Shown here in pieces: positions 1 through 9,323 of a DNA stretch of 64,000 bases. The stretch spans positions 434,001 to 498,000 of the forward strand of contig JAWKIJ010000001.1 of NCBI GenBank assembly GCA_041394325.1. The letters are read 5' to 3'. The translations under genes and the position numbers were made by a program. The stretch's first letter is position 1. Every line of letters starts with the position of its first letter. The notes beneath the pieces were generated by a model. That model saw nothing but the letters and a program-made list of their open reading frames with translations. It did not search any database and had not been told where the DNA came from. The stretch comes from JAWKIJ01 sp041394325. GTDB taxonomy: Bacteria; Actinomycetota; Acidimicrobiia; Acidimicrobiales; Microtrichaceae.

Positions 1-493
1 CAGACCCGCTCGACCCCCAGACCCACGAGCAGATTGAGGACCGCAAGCGCCGTGACGATACCGAGCGTCCGGATCGAACCGGCGAGGAGGCCTCGCCTCG
101 TCGCTCGCGGTACCGCGCTCTGAACGCCGCGACGCCAACCCGAGTCCTCCCAGGCGAACGAGCGCTCCGGAACGGCGGGGCCATCAAGCGTCGCGGTCCA
201 CCCGGGACGGCCCTCGCCGAGGTGAGCGGATCGCGACCGGTCGCCCGCCGCGGTAGGCCGGCGACCGCGACCAGCAACGCCATCAGCCCGAAACCGACCG
301 CGGAGACGAGGCGGGCCACATGTGCCCCGAGGAGACGGCCGATGTCGACACCGCGCTGAGCGAAGCCGACCACGACACCGACGAGGACCACGACGGCGGA
401 CCCTCCCAGGGCCGCGCCGTACGCGAACATCCTGGAAGCGAGCAGGCCGCCGACGAGGACCACCCACCATGGGACCCGTCCCCGATCGGCCAT
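1..493 (-). CDS. SGNH-hydrolase-like membrane protein, N-terminal part only (third tandem paralogue)
   Basis: N-terminal part of a third copy of the family encoded at 749-2770 and 2841-4376; the gene runs off the left edge. The ATG at 493 has a weak AGGA upstream and follows the DUF5989 stop by 37 nt. Two hydrophobic stretches resemble the paralogues' N-termini. Near the edge the reverse strand encodes VLNLLVGLGVERV, matching VINLLVGFGIAHL and TINLLVGLAFERT in the other copies. That segment is not in frame with the ATG (offset 422 nt), so there is an indel around 200-290. The SGNH catalytic blocks lie outside the window, so the hydrolase fold is inferred from the paralogues. Confidence 0.62.
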   Translation of the reverse strand, partial: MADRGRVPWWVVLVGGLLASRMFAYGAALGGSAVVVLVGVVVGFAQRGVDIGRLLGAHVARLVSAVGFGLMALLVAVAGLPRRATGRDPLTSARAVPGGPRRLMAPPFRSARSPGRTRVGVAAFRARYRERRGEASSPVRSGRSVSSRRLRSSICSWVWGSSGS

Positions 494-530
494 CAACGGG
501 GGTTCCTGCAGGTCGTGGGCGACTCCGGAC

Positions 531-707
531 TCAGATGAGGGTGTACACGGCGGCGGGCACCGCGAGATGGGTCGTCGTCACCAGAAGGCCGACGAACAGC
601 ATCGCGATCACCAACGGCAACATCCAGGGCGCGCCGTTGACCCTCGAGTACGCCCACAGGTCACCCACCAGCCGGATCGCGTGTTTTGCTCGCAGCCCGG
701 GGTGCAT
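531..707 (-). CDS. DUF5989 family small membrane protein
   Basis: A 58-residue protein with one membrane helix. The pattern is that of DUF5989: a short basic N-terminus (RAKHAIRLVGDLWAYSR), then WMLPLVIAMLFVGLLV, ending in an aromatic AAVYTLI tail. In other bacteria this family tends to sit beside NodU/CmcH carbamoyltransferases and SGNH/AlgX-like proteins, as here. It lies in the same direction between two SGNH paralogues, 41 nt after one stop and 37 nt before the next start, so it is probably cotranscribed. The molecular function is unknown; a role in assembling a membrane complex is a guess. The assignment rests on pattern memory. Confidence 0.72.
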   Translation of the reverse strand: MHPGLRAKHAIRLVGDLWAYSRVNGAPWMLPLVIAMLFVGLLVTTTHLAVPAAVYTLI

Positions 708-748
708 CCCACGCAGTGTACCGACGTACCTCCATGATCACCGATCGA

Positions 749-2770
749 TCAACGCCGGTCGGTGCAGCGTCGATCCAACTCCCGGAACGCTCGGTCGACC
801 GCGTCGACGAACTCCCGATCCTGCAGAGCGATATCGCCCGGATCCACCGAGCCACGTGCACGATAGATGCCCTCCAACCACGGCCCGAGCTGCTCGGCGG
901 CCTCCCGGAGTCGTCGAGCACCGCCCGCGTCGCCGGACGCGGCATCGACTTGCGCGAGGAGCCCCACCAGTCGCTGCATCGTGGATCCCAGGATCGCGGC
1001 GTCCGCGTCGTTGGACGCCCGGGTGACCCCGGCGACGTCGCGTACGGGCGACGCCACGCACGGGTCGGACCCGAGCCGTGTCACCAGGGACGCCAACGCC
1101 GCGGGACCGATCGTCGACGACACCGGCGGAGCGACCGTCGTGGTCGCGACCGTGGTCGTGGTGGTCGAGGTGGTGGTCGTAGAAGTAGGGGCCGTGGTGA
1201 CCGACGGCCCCGAGTCGTCGCTCCGGCGGTTCCGCGACGGGTCGGGGGCACGATGCAACCGGTTGCTCACCCTCGCCACCGCGGGACCGAGCGTGTCCCA
1301 CAGGCGCTGAGCGACGATCCGGGCACCCTTCTCGTTGTGATGCGTCCCGTCGATGAAGACGTCATCGTGATCCTCGAGCGTGTCGCTGATGTCGATGCTG
1401 GGAGGGCCGATCTCGCTGACGAGGCGTCGATCGGGCGGACTGAGGTGCTTGGGTTGGAGGTAGAACATCGCCCTGATCCCACGTGCCTTCGCGAGCGCGG
1501 CGGTCATGGAACGCCCCCGTTTGTAGACGTCGGCCGCACGGTCGACGTCCTCGTCGGTGGGTTGGGGGTAAACGACCTGTTGCGAGCGCGTTGCGGGGGC
1601 GGCACCGGCATCGGGCACGAACACCCGTCGCAACCAGCGGGCCACCATGTGCAGTGCGCTGTAGCGGCTGTATCTCCGCCATGCGGCGACCGCCGCGTTG
1701 GGAGGTTTGACGTCGGGGACGCCGGTGACCTTCCCGTCGATGGCCAGTGCGATCTGGTCGGCCTGCACCGTCGACGGGACACCCTTGGCAAGGGACTGCT
1801 GGGCACGGATCTCGTTCGCCCCGTCGTAGAACACGGCGATATCGGGCCGTTGGCCGTGTGCGGTGAGCTGCTCGAAGAGGATCAACTCCTGGAAGTGGGA
1901 CCATCCCCGCTGACCGAAGTTGCGGATGACCATGGGCGTCCCCGCTCGTTCGGCCACCTTGGAGAGCTCCGACGCGATCGTGTAGTCGTCGCGCTGCGCC
2001 TCCCCCCAGGTGGTCGAACCACCGAACATCCACACGATGGGGGTGCGGGCGCGGTCGAGCCTGGCCGGTTCGTACGTCCGGCGATCCCAACCCAGGATGT
2101 TGAGGTACCTGCTGCGATAGGGGTGGGGCTTGAAGGTGGTGAACGGCCAGTACTGGCCCGGGGTCACCTGCATCTCGTGGAACAGCTCCGCCCGCCACGG
2201 AGCATCGGCCATCGCCGGGAGGTCCTGGCGCGGGTCCCGTGGCGCGTTGGGAGGTGCGCCGGTGATGTTGATCACGTCGGCGACCTCCGAGGGAATCGTC
2301 GTGCAGAGATGCGCGATTCCGAAACCCACGAGCAGGTTGATCACCGCGAGGATTCCCACCGCGCCGAACAGCCGTGAGAATCGTCGTACCGAGCCGATCG
2401 TGGGCACCCCGATCGTCTCGACGGCGAACGGTCGAGCCTCCGGTCCGGTCGAGGCCACCGCCTGAGACCATCCCACGGCTCGCGTCCCGTCGGAGCGGAA
2501 CGGGCCTCGGCGGAGGAGCCGACCGATCAGCCCGCTCACGGCCAGGCCCAACCCCAACACGCCGAACGCAACCGACGACACGGCCCTCGCGGCGGCTCGG
2601 CCGATCATCGGAGCGAGCTCGATGCCGAAGAGCCGGGCCACGAGGAGTAGCACCATCGCCACCGCGATCGCGCTCGCCTTGACCCAATGGCCGGTGAGCG
2701 CGAACGCGACACCGATCGCCACGCCGACCGACAGCGGGATCCAGCGCAGCAGCACCGATCGGTTGCTCAC
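749..2770 (-). CDS. SGNH-hydrolase-like membrane protein with extra C-terminal domain (paralogue 2)
   Basis: 673 residues. The N-terminal ~150 residues carry several membrane helices. An SGNH/GDSL-type domain follows: GGSTTWGE near residue 248 (nucleophile Ser block), NFGQRGW, YDGANE (Asn block) and DGTHHNEKGA near 475 (Asp-His block), so the catalytic set looks complete. Such proteins often act in O-acetylation or decoration of surface glycans; the substrate is not readable here. After the SGNH domain comes a Thr-rich linker (~525-545) and a ~125-residue domain with two Cys that the neighbouring paralogue lacks. I chose the GTG at 2770 over the GTG at 2806 because it aligns with the paralogue start. 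It is 71 nt downstream of paralogue 3. Confidence 0.82.
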   Translation of the reverse strand: MSNRSVLLRWIPLSVGVAIGVAFALTGHWVKASAIAVAMVLLLVARLFGIELAPMIGRAAARAVSSVAFGVLGLGLAVSGLIGRLLRRGPFRSDGTRAVGWSQAVASTGPEARPFAVETIGVPTIGSVRRFSRLFGAVGILAVINLLVGFGIAHLCTTIPSEVADVINITGAPPNAPRDPRQDLPAMADAPWRAELFHEMQVTPGQYWPFTTFKPHPYRSRYLNILGWDRRTYEPARLDRARTPIVWMFGGSTTWGEAQRDDYTIASELSKVAERAGTPMVIRNFGQRGWSHFQELILFEQLTAHGQRPDIAVFYDGANEIRAQQSLAKGVPSTVQADQIALAIDGKVTGVPDVKPPNAAVAAWRRYSRYSALHMVARWLRRVFVPDAGAAPATRSQQVVYPQPTDEDVDRAADVYKRGRSMTAALAKARGIRAMFYLQPKHLSPPDRRLVSEIGPPSIDISDTLEDHDDVFIDGTHHNEKGARIVAQRLWDTLGPAVARVSNRLHRAPDPSRNRRSDDSGPSVTTAPTSTTTTSTTTTTVATTTVAPPVSSTIGPAALASLVTRLGSDPCVASPVRDVAGVTRASNDADAAILGSTMQRLVGLLAQVDAASGDAGGARRLREAAEQLGPWLEGIYRARGSVDPGDIALQDREFVDAVDRAFRELDRRCTDRR

Positions 2771-2840
2771 GGCCAACACGGTACCGATCGGCGCGTCCGC
2801 CACCACGGGCGGCCCGCCGACCGTGCCGGTCGACGACGAC

Positions 2841-4376
2841 TCAGCGTCGGGTTGCCCGATCGGGTTCGGGCGATCGGGCGAGCCGGTCGCTTACGGCCGA
2901 CACCCGGGGCGCGAGCGTGTGCCAGAGTCTCGCCGCCACGATCCGGGCGCCTTTCTCGTTGTGATGGTTCCCGTCGAGGTACACCTCTTCATGGCCGTCG
3001 AGCACGTCGCTCACGTCGATCGACGGCGGCCCGATCCGGGAGTACATCCGGCTTCCGACTGCACTGTGGCGCACCGGCTGAAGGAAGAACAGCGGTACGG
3101 CGCCACGCTCCACGGCGAGCGCCGTCGTCATCATCCGCGCCCGGCGGTACACATCGGCCGCGCGATCCGCGTCGGCCGCGGTCGGCGGTGGGTATTCGAT
3201 CTGCTGGGCGATCGCCGCACCCGCCGGCGGGTCGAGGACGCGGCGCAGCCACCGGGCCACCATGTGCAGCGCACTGTGGCGCGAATAGCTCCGCCACGCG
3301 CTCACCGCCGCATTGGTCGATACGCCGCTGACATGTCCGTCGACGGCCTTCGCGATGTTGTCCGCCTGGCCGGTCGACGGAACACCCTTCGCGAACTGCT
3401 GTTGCGCCGCCATCTCGTTCGCACCGTCGTAGAACACGACGAGATCAGGCCCTCGGCCGTGCGCCGAGAGTTGCTCGAACAGGATCATCTCCTGGAACAG
3501 CACCCAACCCCGTTGGCCGAAGTTGCGGACCACGATCGGGGTGCCCGCCCGCTCCGCGAGCTTCGACAACTCCGACGCGATCGTGAAGTCGTCGCGCTGC
3601 GCCTCGCCCCACGTCGTCGAACCACCGAACATCCACACGATCGGCGCGCGCGACCGATCGAGCCGCCTGGGCACGTAGGTCGCCCGCGCCCAACCGGAGA
3701 TGTTGAGGTAGCGACTGCGGTAGTTCGAGGGCTTGTAGGTGGTGAACGGCCAGTAGTGGCCCGGGTTGACCTGCATCTCGTGGAACAGTTCCTCGCGCCA
3801 CGGAGCGTCCGCCATCGCCGGCAGGTCCTGACGGGGATCGCGGGGTGGATCCTTCGATCCGGTGATGTTCACGACGTCGGCGAACCGAGCCGGTACCACC
3901 GCGCGCGTCCGTTCGAACGCGAGGCCCACCAGCAGGTTGATCGTCGCGAGGATCACCACCACGCCGACCAGACGGGAGAAGCGGCGGACCAACCCGACGG
4001 GGGGGGCGGCGTCGTCGGGAGCGAAGGGCCGTCGGGGTGACGAGTCCTCGCGGGTCGCGCGGCTCGACCACCTCCAGGCACTGTCACCCGAGGGCACCCC
4101 GGGCAGCGCCGGGCGTCGGGCCGCACCCGACACGATGCCGCCAACCGCCACTGCCAGGCCCACCACGCCGAAGCCGACCTTCGCGAAAAGGGTGCCGACC
4201 GAGCGGGCCAGCACACCGACGACGTCGACGCCGAGCCGCCCGGCGACGACCAGCGCGACGACGAGCACCACGACGAGCACGGCCTGGGAGCGTCGTCCCG
4301 ATACGGCGAGCCCGACCGCGATCACGATCCCCACCAACGGCGGCAGCGACCGGAGCGTCGTGGACCGGGTGATCAC
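2841..4376 (-). CDS. SGNH-hydrolase-like membrane protein (paralogue 1 of the tandem array)
   Basis: 511 residues, strongly similar to the neighbour at 749-2770. It has N-terminal membrane helices, WMFGGSTTWGEAQ near residue 250, RNFGQRGW, FYDGANE and LDGNHHNEKGA near 470. It ends soon after the SGNH domain and lacks the Thr-rich linker and extra C-terminal domain of paralogue 2. An upstream start at 4487 is possible but would leave only about 20 bp to the divergent carbamoyltransferase. The GTG at 4376 aligns with the paralogue and leaves a 133-bp divergent promoter region. Likely membrane-anchored with the hydrolase domain outside the cytoplasm, working with the carbamoyltransferase on a surface polymer; that link is inferred from position. 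Confidence 0.84.
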   Translation of the reverse strand: MITRSTTLRSLPPLVGIVIAVGLAVSGRRSQAVLVVVLVVALVVAGRLGVDVVGVLARSVGTLFAKVGFGVVGLAVAVGGIVSGAARRPALPGVPSGDSAWRWSSRATREDSSPRRPFAPDDAAPPVGLVRRFSRLVGVVVILATINLLVGLAFERTRAVVPARFADVVNITGSKDPPRDPRQDLPAMADAPWREELFHEMQVNPGHYWPFTTYKPSNYRSRYLNISGWARATYVPRRLDRSRAPIVWMFGGSTTWGEAQRDDFTIASELSKLAERAGTPIVVRNFGQRGWVLFQEMILFEQLSAHGRGPDLVVFYDGANEMAAQQQFAKGVPSTGQADNIAKAVDGHVSGVSTNAAVSAWRSYSRHSALHMVARWLRRVLDPPAGAAIAQQIEYPPPTAADADRAADVYRRARMMTTALAVERGAVPLFFLQPVRHSAVGSRMYSRIGPPSIDVSDVLDGHEEVYLDGNHHNEKGARIVAARLWHTLAPRVSAVSDRLARSPEPDRATRR

Positions 4377-4509
4377 GGCGACACCGTATCGACCGACCCA
4401 ACGATCGCACCTGCGTCCGACGCGACCGTCACCGCGTCGGCAGCCCCGGCGAGGTCCTCGACCCCGTCGTGCCGGAGCCCGGGCCACGGCGCGCCGGTAT
4501 CCTGCGACG
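4377..4509. promoter_or_regulatory. divergent promoter region between SGNH array and carbamoyltransferase
   Basis: The 133-bp gap between the chosen starts of the two divergent units must hold both promoters. I see no clear -10/-35 boxes or palindrome in it. Its existence depends on the start choices made for the flanking genes. Confidence 0.4.
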
Positions 4510-6358
4510 ATGCGAGTCCTGGGTATCAGCGCGTACTACCACGACGCCGCTGCCGCTCGTGGTCGACGGCGACGTGGTCGCCGCTGCCCAACAGGAGCGG
4601 TTCAGTCGCATAAAGCACGACCCGCGCTGCCGGTCGACGCCATCGGTTTCTGCCTCGAACGCGTCGGTCGAACCCGACGGCCTCGACGCCGTCGTGTACT
4701 ACGACAAACCGCTGACGACGTTCAACCGGATCATGCGCAGCTATGCGGCGGCCGGCATCCGGGGCGTGACGACGTTCCCCTCGGCGATGCAGGAGTGGAT
4801 GGGTCGCAAGCTGTGGGTGCCGTTCGAGGTGGAGCGGGCGATCCTCGACCTCGGCTACAAGATGCCCGGCCGGCTGCTGTTCGCCGAACACCACGTGAGC
4901 CACGCCGCGGCGTTCTATCCCTCGCCGTTCGAGCAGGCCGCGATCCTGACCTTCGACGGCGTCGGGGAGTGGGCGACCAGTTCGGTGGGCGTCGGGCGGG
5001 GCGCCAAGGTGGAGTTGCTACGGGAGATGCGCTTTCCCGATTCGATCGGCCTGCTGTATTCGGCGTTCACGGCGTTCTGCGGGTTCAAGGTGAACTCCGG
5101 TGAGTACAAGCTGATGGGCCTCGCCCCGTTCGGCCGACCGACCCATCGGGACACCATCCTGAACGAACTGATCGAACTGCGGGACGACGGCTCGTTCGTG
5201 ATGAACCTCCGCTACTTCGATTTCCTCGCCGGAAAGCGGATGACCAACAGGCGTTTCGAGCGGTTGTTCGGCGGACCCGCCCGTCGACCGGAGTCACCCT
5301 CACCGAACGCGAACTCGACCTGGCGGCGTCCATCCAGGACGTCACCGAGGAGATCGTGCTGCGGATGGCGTTTCGCGCATTCACTCACCGGCGACGACGA
5401 CGTGGTGCTGGGCGGCGGGGTCGCGCTCAACTGCGTCGCCAACGGACGACTGCTGCGCGAAGGACCCTTCCAACGGGTCTGGGTCCAACCCGCCGCAGGC
5501 GATGCCGGCAATGCCATCGGATGTGCGCTGTGGGCCTACCACGAGGTCCTCGAACGACCCCGCACCATGCCGGTGTCCGCGTCGGCGGACGGGATGCACG
5601 GCTGTCAGCTCGGCACCCGGTACGACCCCGACGCGATCGCCGCGTCCCTCGACGAGCAGTGCCGACCCCACGAACGGCTCGCCGACGAGCAGGAACTGGC
5701 CGACCGGATCGCCGGGCTGATCGCCGACGGCAACGTGGTCGGCTATTTCCAGGGACGGATGGAATTCGGCCCCCGCGCGCTGGGCAACCGTTCGATCCTG
5801 GCGGACCCCCGGGATCAGGCGATGCAGGCCAAGGTGAACCTGGCGATCAAGAAGCGTGAGTCGTTCCGCCCGTTCGCACCCGCGGTACTGGCCGACAAGG
5901 CCTCGGAATGGTTCGATCTGGATCAACCCTCCCCGTACATGATGTTCGTCGCCCCGGTCGCGGCGAGGCACCTCCGCACTGCCGGCTCGGACGACGATGC
6001 CGTAGGGGACGACCCGTCGACCGCCCGCACCGACCTGCAGGCACGGCTCGCCGCCATCGACTCCGACATCGGGGCGGTCACCCACATCGACGGCTCGGCC
6101 AGAGTGCAGACCGTCGATGCCGATCGCTTCGGGGCCCTGCACCGGCTGCTCACGGCGTTCGACCGCCGGACCGGCTGCCCGGTCCTGGTCAACACCTCGT
6201 TCAACGTCCGAGGCGAGCCGATCGTCGAGTCGCCCGAGGATGCGTACCGCTGCTTCATGACCACCGACATGGACGTGCTCGTGCTCGAGGACTGCGTGCT
6301 CCTGAAGGCGGACCAGCCGCCCTACGAGGGTCCGGTGCCCGAGTTCGCGGCGGACTGA
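4510..6358 (+). CDS. NodU/CmcH-family carbamoyltransferase (interrupted by indels)
   Basis: Transfers a carbamoyl group from carbamoyl phosphate to a hydroxyl, typically on a sugar or secondary metabolite; about 615 residues when the frames are joined. Visible: start MRVLGISAYYHDAAA, metal-binding HHVSHAAAFY, LMGLAPFG, LGGGVALNC, EFGPRALGNRS and VNTSFNVRGEPIV. The coding frame is broken. It begins in frame 1 at 4510, moves to frame 2 near 4558, to frame 1 near 4631, back to frame 2 near 4669, then switches again near 5297 and 5371 (TTT run). Each break is explained by a 1-2 base indel and conserved sequence continues on both sides, so I favour sequencing error over decay. Divergent from the SGNH/DUF5989 array, a common association for this family. 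Confidence 0.85.
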
Positions 6359-6483
6359 CGCTCGTCGGAGGCCGATCGGGGCGCGGTACCGACGCCCTGC
6401 GACTTGGTGCCATACGGCATGTCGACATCGCCCCCGACGACGAATATCGTGCCGGGGCTCACTGCGGCACCTGGAGGACGGCG

Positions 6484-7509
6484 ATGACGGGTTTGACGAC
6501 ACGGCGGCGGACCACGATCGGACCGAAGCTCGCGGGCTGCGCGATGGTGATGATCGCGTTCGTGGCCGCGTGCACACCCGAGTCGTCGCCCTCCACGACG
6601 TCCACGACCCCCGCTCCGCTGAACGGGCCGGTGCTCGACGGGTCGACCCTTCCCGAGGGTGTCGCTCTCGACATCGTCGCATTCGGCCTCTTCGGACCCG
6701 TCTCGGGCCCGCAGGGCTGGTCGATCGCGGCGGACGGTACCGTGACCGCCCGCTCCTCCGCGCCCGCGCGCCGTCAGGGCAACGGTTCGGCCCTGGATCC
6801 ACTCGGCCGGTGGACGTTGTCGGGGGCGCTCGACGTGGTCGACGCGACTACCGGAGCGACGGTCCTGGACCTGGCGTCCGACGTGGGCTCGGTGTCCTTC
6901 TCCGCCGACGGTTCCAGGATGATGGCGGTCGCGCCGCAGGGCGGTTCGACCCGCTACGAGATCTACGACACCTCCTCGTGGGCGACTCTGCGGAGCACCG
7001 TGATCGATGACACCTTCCAGAGGCCGGTGTGGTCGCCGTCGGGTCGCGAGGTCGTCGTCGACGGCGGTGCCGGAACCGCCACCGTCGTACACGTCCTGTC
7101 GACCGACGACCCGAGCGGCCATTCGGACCGCTGGGTCACGATCCCGGTTCCGGCGCTTGGCGACGGCGATTCGACCACGTATCCCGTGACCGTCGCCGAC
7201 TGGTCGCCCACGGGACGGCTCCTCCTGACGCGTCTCGCGGGCCCCGTGTCGATCTCCACACCGGCTGCGCCGGTCGACCTGTTCACCGCCTCGGCCACCG
7301 ACGGCTCCGCCGTACACCTCGTTCGCACCGGTGTGGCCTCGGTGTTCGGTGATCCCGGCGCGGTGTTCTCCCCCGGAGGAGAGCGGATCGCGTTCGTCTG
7401 CGACGGCGCACCGTCCATCGCGTCGGACTCCGACGGTGCCGCGGTGACCCGACTGACGAACCTCGGCGGCGTGACCTCGAACCTCCTGCTCACCGCCAAC
7501 TGGCGCTGA
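6484..7509 (+). CDS. lipoprotein with predicted beta-propeller (PD40/WD-like) domain
   Basis: 341 residues. The N-terminus is a lipoprotein signal peptide with lipobox VAAC near residue 31, followed by a Ser/Thr/Pro linker. The rest has repeated strand-rich units with SADGSR, WSPSGRE, WSPTGRL and FSPGGERIAF, the W/FSPxG signature of PD40/TolB-type propeller blades. Probably tethered outside the cytoplasmic membrane; ligand unknown. The ATG at 6484 is chosen because GGAGG lies at 6473-6477 and the signal peptide starts here, whereas the open frame extends far upstream without homology. Its last 20 nt overlap the convergent pirin gene. Confidence 0.75.
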   Translation: MTGLTTRRRTTIGPKLAGCAMVMIAFVAACTPESSPSTTSTTPAPLNGPVLDGSTLPEGVALDIVAFGLFGPVSGPQGWSIAADGTVTARSSAPARRQGNGSALDPLGRWTLSGALDVVDATTGATVLDLASDVGSVSFSADGSRMMAVAPQGGSTRYEIYDTSSWATLRSTVIDDTFQRPVWSPSGREVVVDGGAGTATVVHVLSTDDPSGHSDRWVTIPVPALGDGDSTTYPVTVADWSPTGRLLLTRLAGPVSISTPAAPVDLFTASATDGSAVHLVRTGVASVFGDPGAVFSPGGERIAFVCDGAPSIASDSDGAAVTRLTNLGGVTSNLLLTANWR

Positions 7510-8546
7510 GCCGGGCATCCGGCCCGTAACGGGCGACCGGCGTCCGGACCCCGCTCGGGGTCAGTCCCCGGAACGGCCGTATCGCGCCCGCCGGCACGGT
7601 TCCGATCCGGCCGTTGTTGAAGTCGTCCACGGCCCGGGCGATCTCGGCCTTGGAGTTCATCACGAACGGCCCGTACTGCACCACCGGCGCACCGATCGGC
7701 TCCCCGCCGAGGACGATCACCTCGAGAGGATCCGGGCCGGGCCGGTCCTCGGCGCCGGAGGTGAGCGTCGGGCCCGAGACGGTCAGCGCGTCACCCGGAC
7801 CGAACACGGCAAGGCGCCCCTGTTCGATGTCGGCCGGGTCGTCCCCTCCACCCACCGTGCCCGTTCCCTTCAGCACGTACACCAGGGCGTTCTGCGATGA
7901 CGGCGCGTCGACGTGCAGGACCGACCCGGGAGGGAGCGTTGCGTGCGCCACCCGGATCGGGGTGTGTGTCGAGCCGGGACCCGTGACCCCACCGAAGGTC
8001 CCCGCGATGATCCGCACGAGCGCGCCGCCCGTCGAGACCGCAGTCGCCAGATCCGCCCCTCGATCGCCTGATATCGGGGCTCGGCCATCTTCTGATCCGG
8101 AGGAAGGTTGACCCACAACTGGATGCCGTGGAACAGGCCCCCGGACCGCACCATCGACTCGGGGACGGTCTCGATGTGAAGGATGCCGCGTCCCGCGGTC
8201 ATCCACTGCGTGTCACCGGGGTTGATCGTGCCGCCCCCGCCGTGGGAGTCCTGGTGGATGAACGTCCCGTCGATCAGGTAGGTCACCGTCTCGAAACCCC
8301 GATGGGGGTGCCAGTCGGTGCCCGCGCCGCCATGGGCGGATAGTCCACCTCGCCCATCTGGTCCATCATGATGAACGGGTCGAGCGCCTCATAGGTCGCC
8401 CCCGACAACGCCCTGCGCACGGGAAACCCGTCACCCTCGAGCCCACTGGGCGCCGTGGTGACGTGCAGCACCGGGCGCTCGACGGCCGAGGGCGGCGGCG
8501 ATGCGAGCCGCTCGGCGGTTTCGGGATCAACGGTGACGGCCGGCAT
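7490..8546 (-). CDS. pirin family protein (two frameshifts)
   Basis: Bicupin protein of the pirin family, quercetinase-like or regulatory in other organisms. Metal-ligand motifs are present: WHPHRGFETVTYLIDG, then QWMTAGRGILHIE. The C-terminal cupin includes LPPGSVLHVDAPSSQNALVYVLKG and the family ending GPFVMNSKAEIARAVDDF. The reading frame changes near 8325 and near 8050. The three pieces join into one normal-length pirin (~350 residues), so indel errors are likely. The ATG at 8546 is preceded by GAGGAGTGGAG. The stop overlaps the 3' end of the convergent lipoprotein gene by 20 nt. Substrate and role are not evident from neighbours. Confidence 0.82.
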
Positions 8547-8636
8547 CTCCACTCCTCGCGCCGGGCACCGGTGGTCGGCGATCGATGCCGGGCAGTGCCG
8601 ACGCTAGTGGCCGGAGGCACCTGGCAGACTTCGACG

Positions 8637-9323
8637 ATGACGACCTCGCTCCCCGACGCGGTGCTGTGGGATCTCGACGGCACCCTCGTGGACACCGAAC
8701 CCCATTGGATCGCCGCGGAGCACGCGCTGGTGGAGGAGTTCGGCGGCTCCTGGACCGACGACGACTCCAGAGCCCTCGTCGGAAGTTCGATGCCCCACGC
8801 CGCCGCGGTGTTGCGCTCACACGGCGTCGCACTCGACGCTCCGAGCGTGGTCGAGCGTCTCGTCGACGCGGTGCTCGCCTCGTTGGGCACCGGTGTGACC
8901 TGGCAACCCGGAGCGCGCGAACTGCTCGCGGCCGTCCGCGACTCGGGGATCCCCAGCGCGCTCGTCACGATGAGCCCGCGTCGGCTCCTCGACACCGTCG
9001 TCGCCTCCGCGCCCCCGGGATCGTTCACCGTGACCGTCGCGGGTGACGAGGTCGAGCGAGGCAAGCCCGACCCGCTCCCCTATCTCCGCGGTGCCGAACT
9101 GCTGGGGGTCGATCCCCGACGCTGCGTTGCCTTCGAGGACTCGCCGACGGGGCTCGCGTCCGCCGAGGCCTCCGGCGCCACGACCGTCGCGATCGTGCAC
9201 CTGGTTCCCATCGCCGCGGCCCCACGACGGAGCCGCGTCCGCAACCTCGACGGTTTCGGCCTCGAAGACCTGGCGGCGGTCGCGTCGGGAGAGGTACTCG
9301 ACCGTGTCGAGACCATCCCGTGA
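8637..9323 (+). CDS. HAD-superfamily hydrolase (phosphoglycolate-phosphatase-like)
   Basis: 228 residues. HAD motif I is DLDGTLVDTE (nucleophile Asp and acid Asp), motif II is the Thr of VTMSP, motif III is GKPDPLPY and motif IV is FEDSPTG. The cap between motifs I and II is the helical type of the beta-phosphoglucomutase/phosphoglycolate phosphatase group. The substrate cannot be assigned. The ATG at 8637 directly precedes motif I; the open frame further upstream is antisense to pirin. The stop overlaps the start of the P450 gene (GTGA), so the two are translationally coupled. Confidence 0.85.
   Translation: MTTSLPDAVLWDLDGTLVDTEPHWIAAEHALVEEFGGSWTDDDSRALVGSSMPHAAAVLRSHGVALDAPSVVERLVDAVLASLGTGVTWQPGARELLAAVRDSGIPSALVTMSPRRLLDTVVASAPPGSFTVTVAGDEVERGKPDPLPYLRGAELLGVDPRRCVAFEDSPTGLASAEASGATTVAIVHLVPIAAAPRRSRVRNLDGFGLEDLAAVASGEVLDRVETIP

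Noticed and set aside
4469..4509. Upstream start for the carbamoyltransferase
   Set aside because: The residues before 4510 are Arg-rich and do not match the family start MRVLGISAYYHD, which begins at 4510 in another frame.
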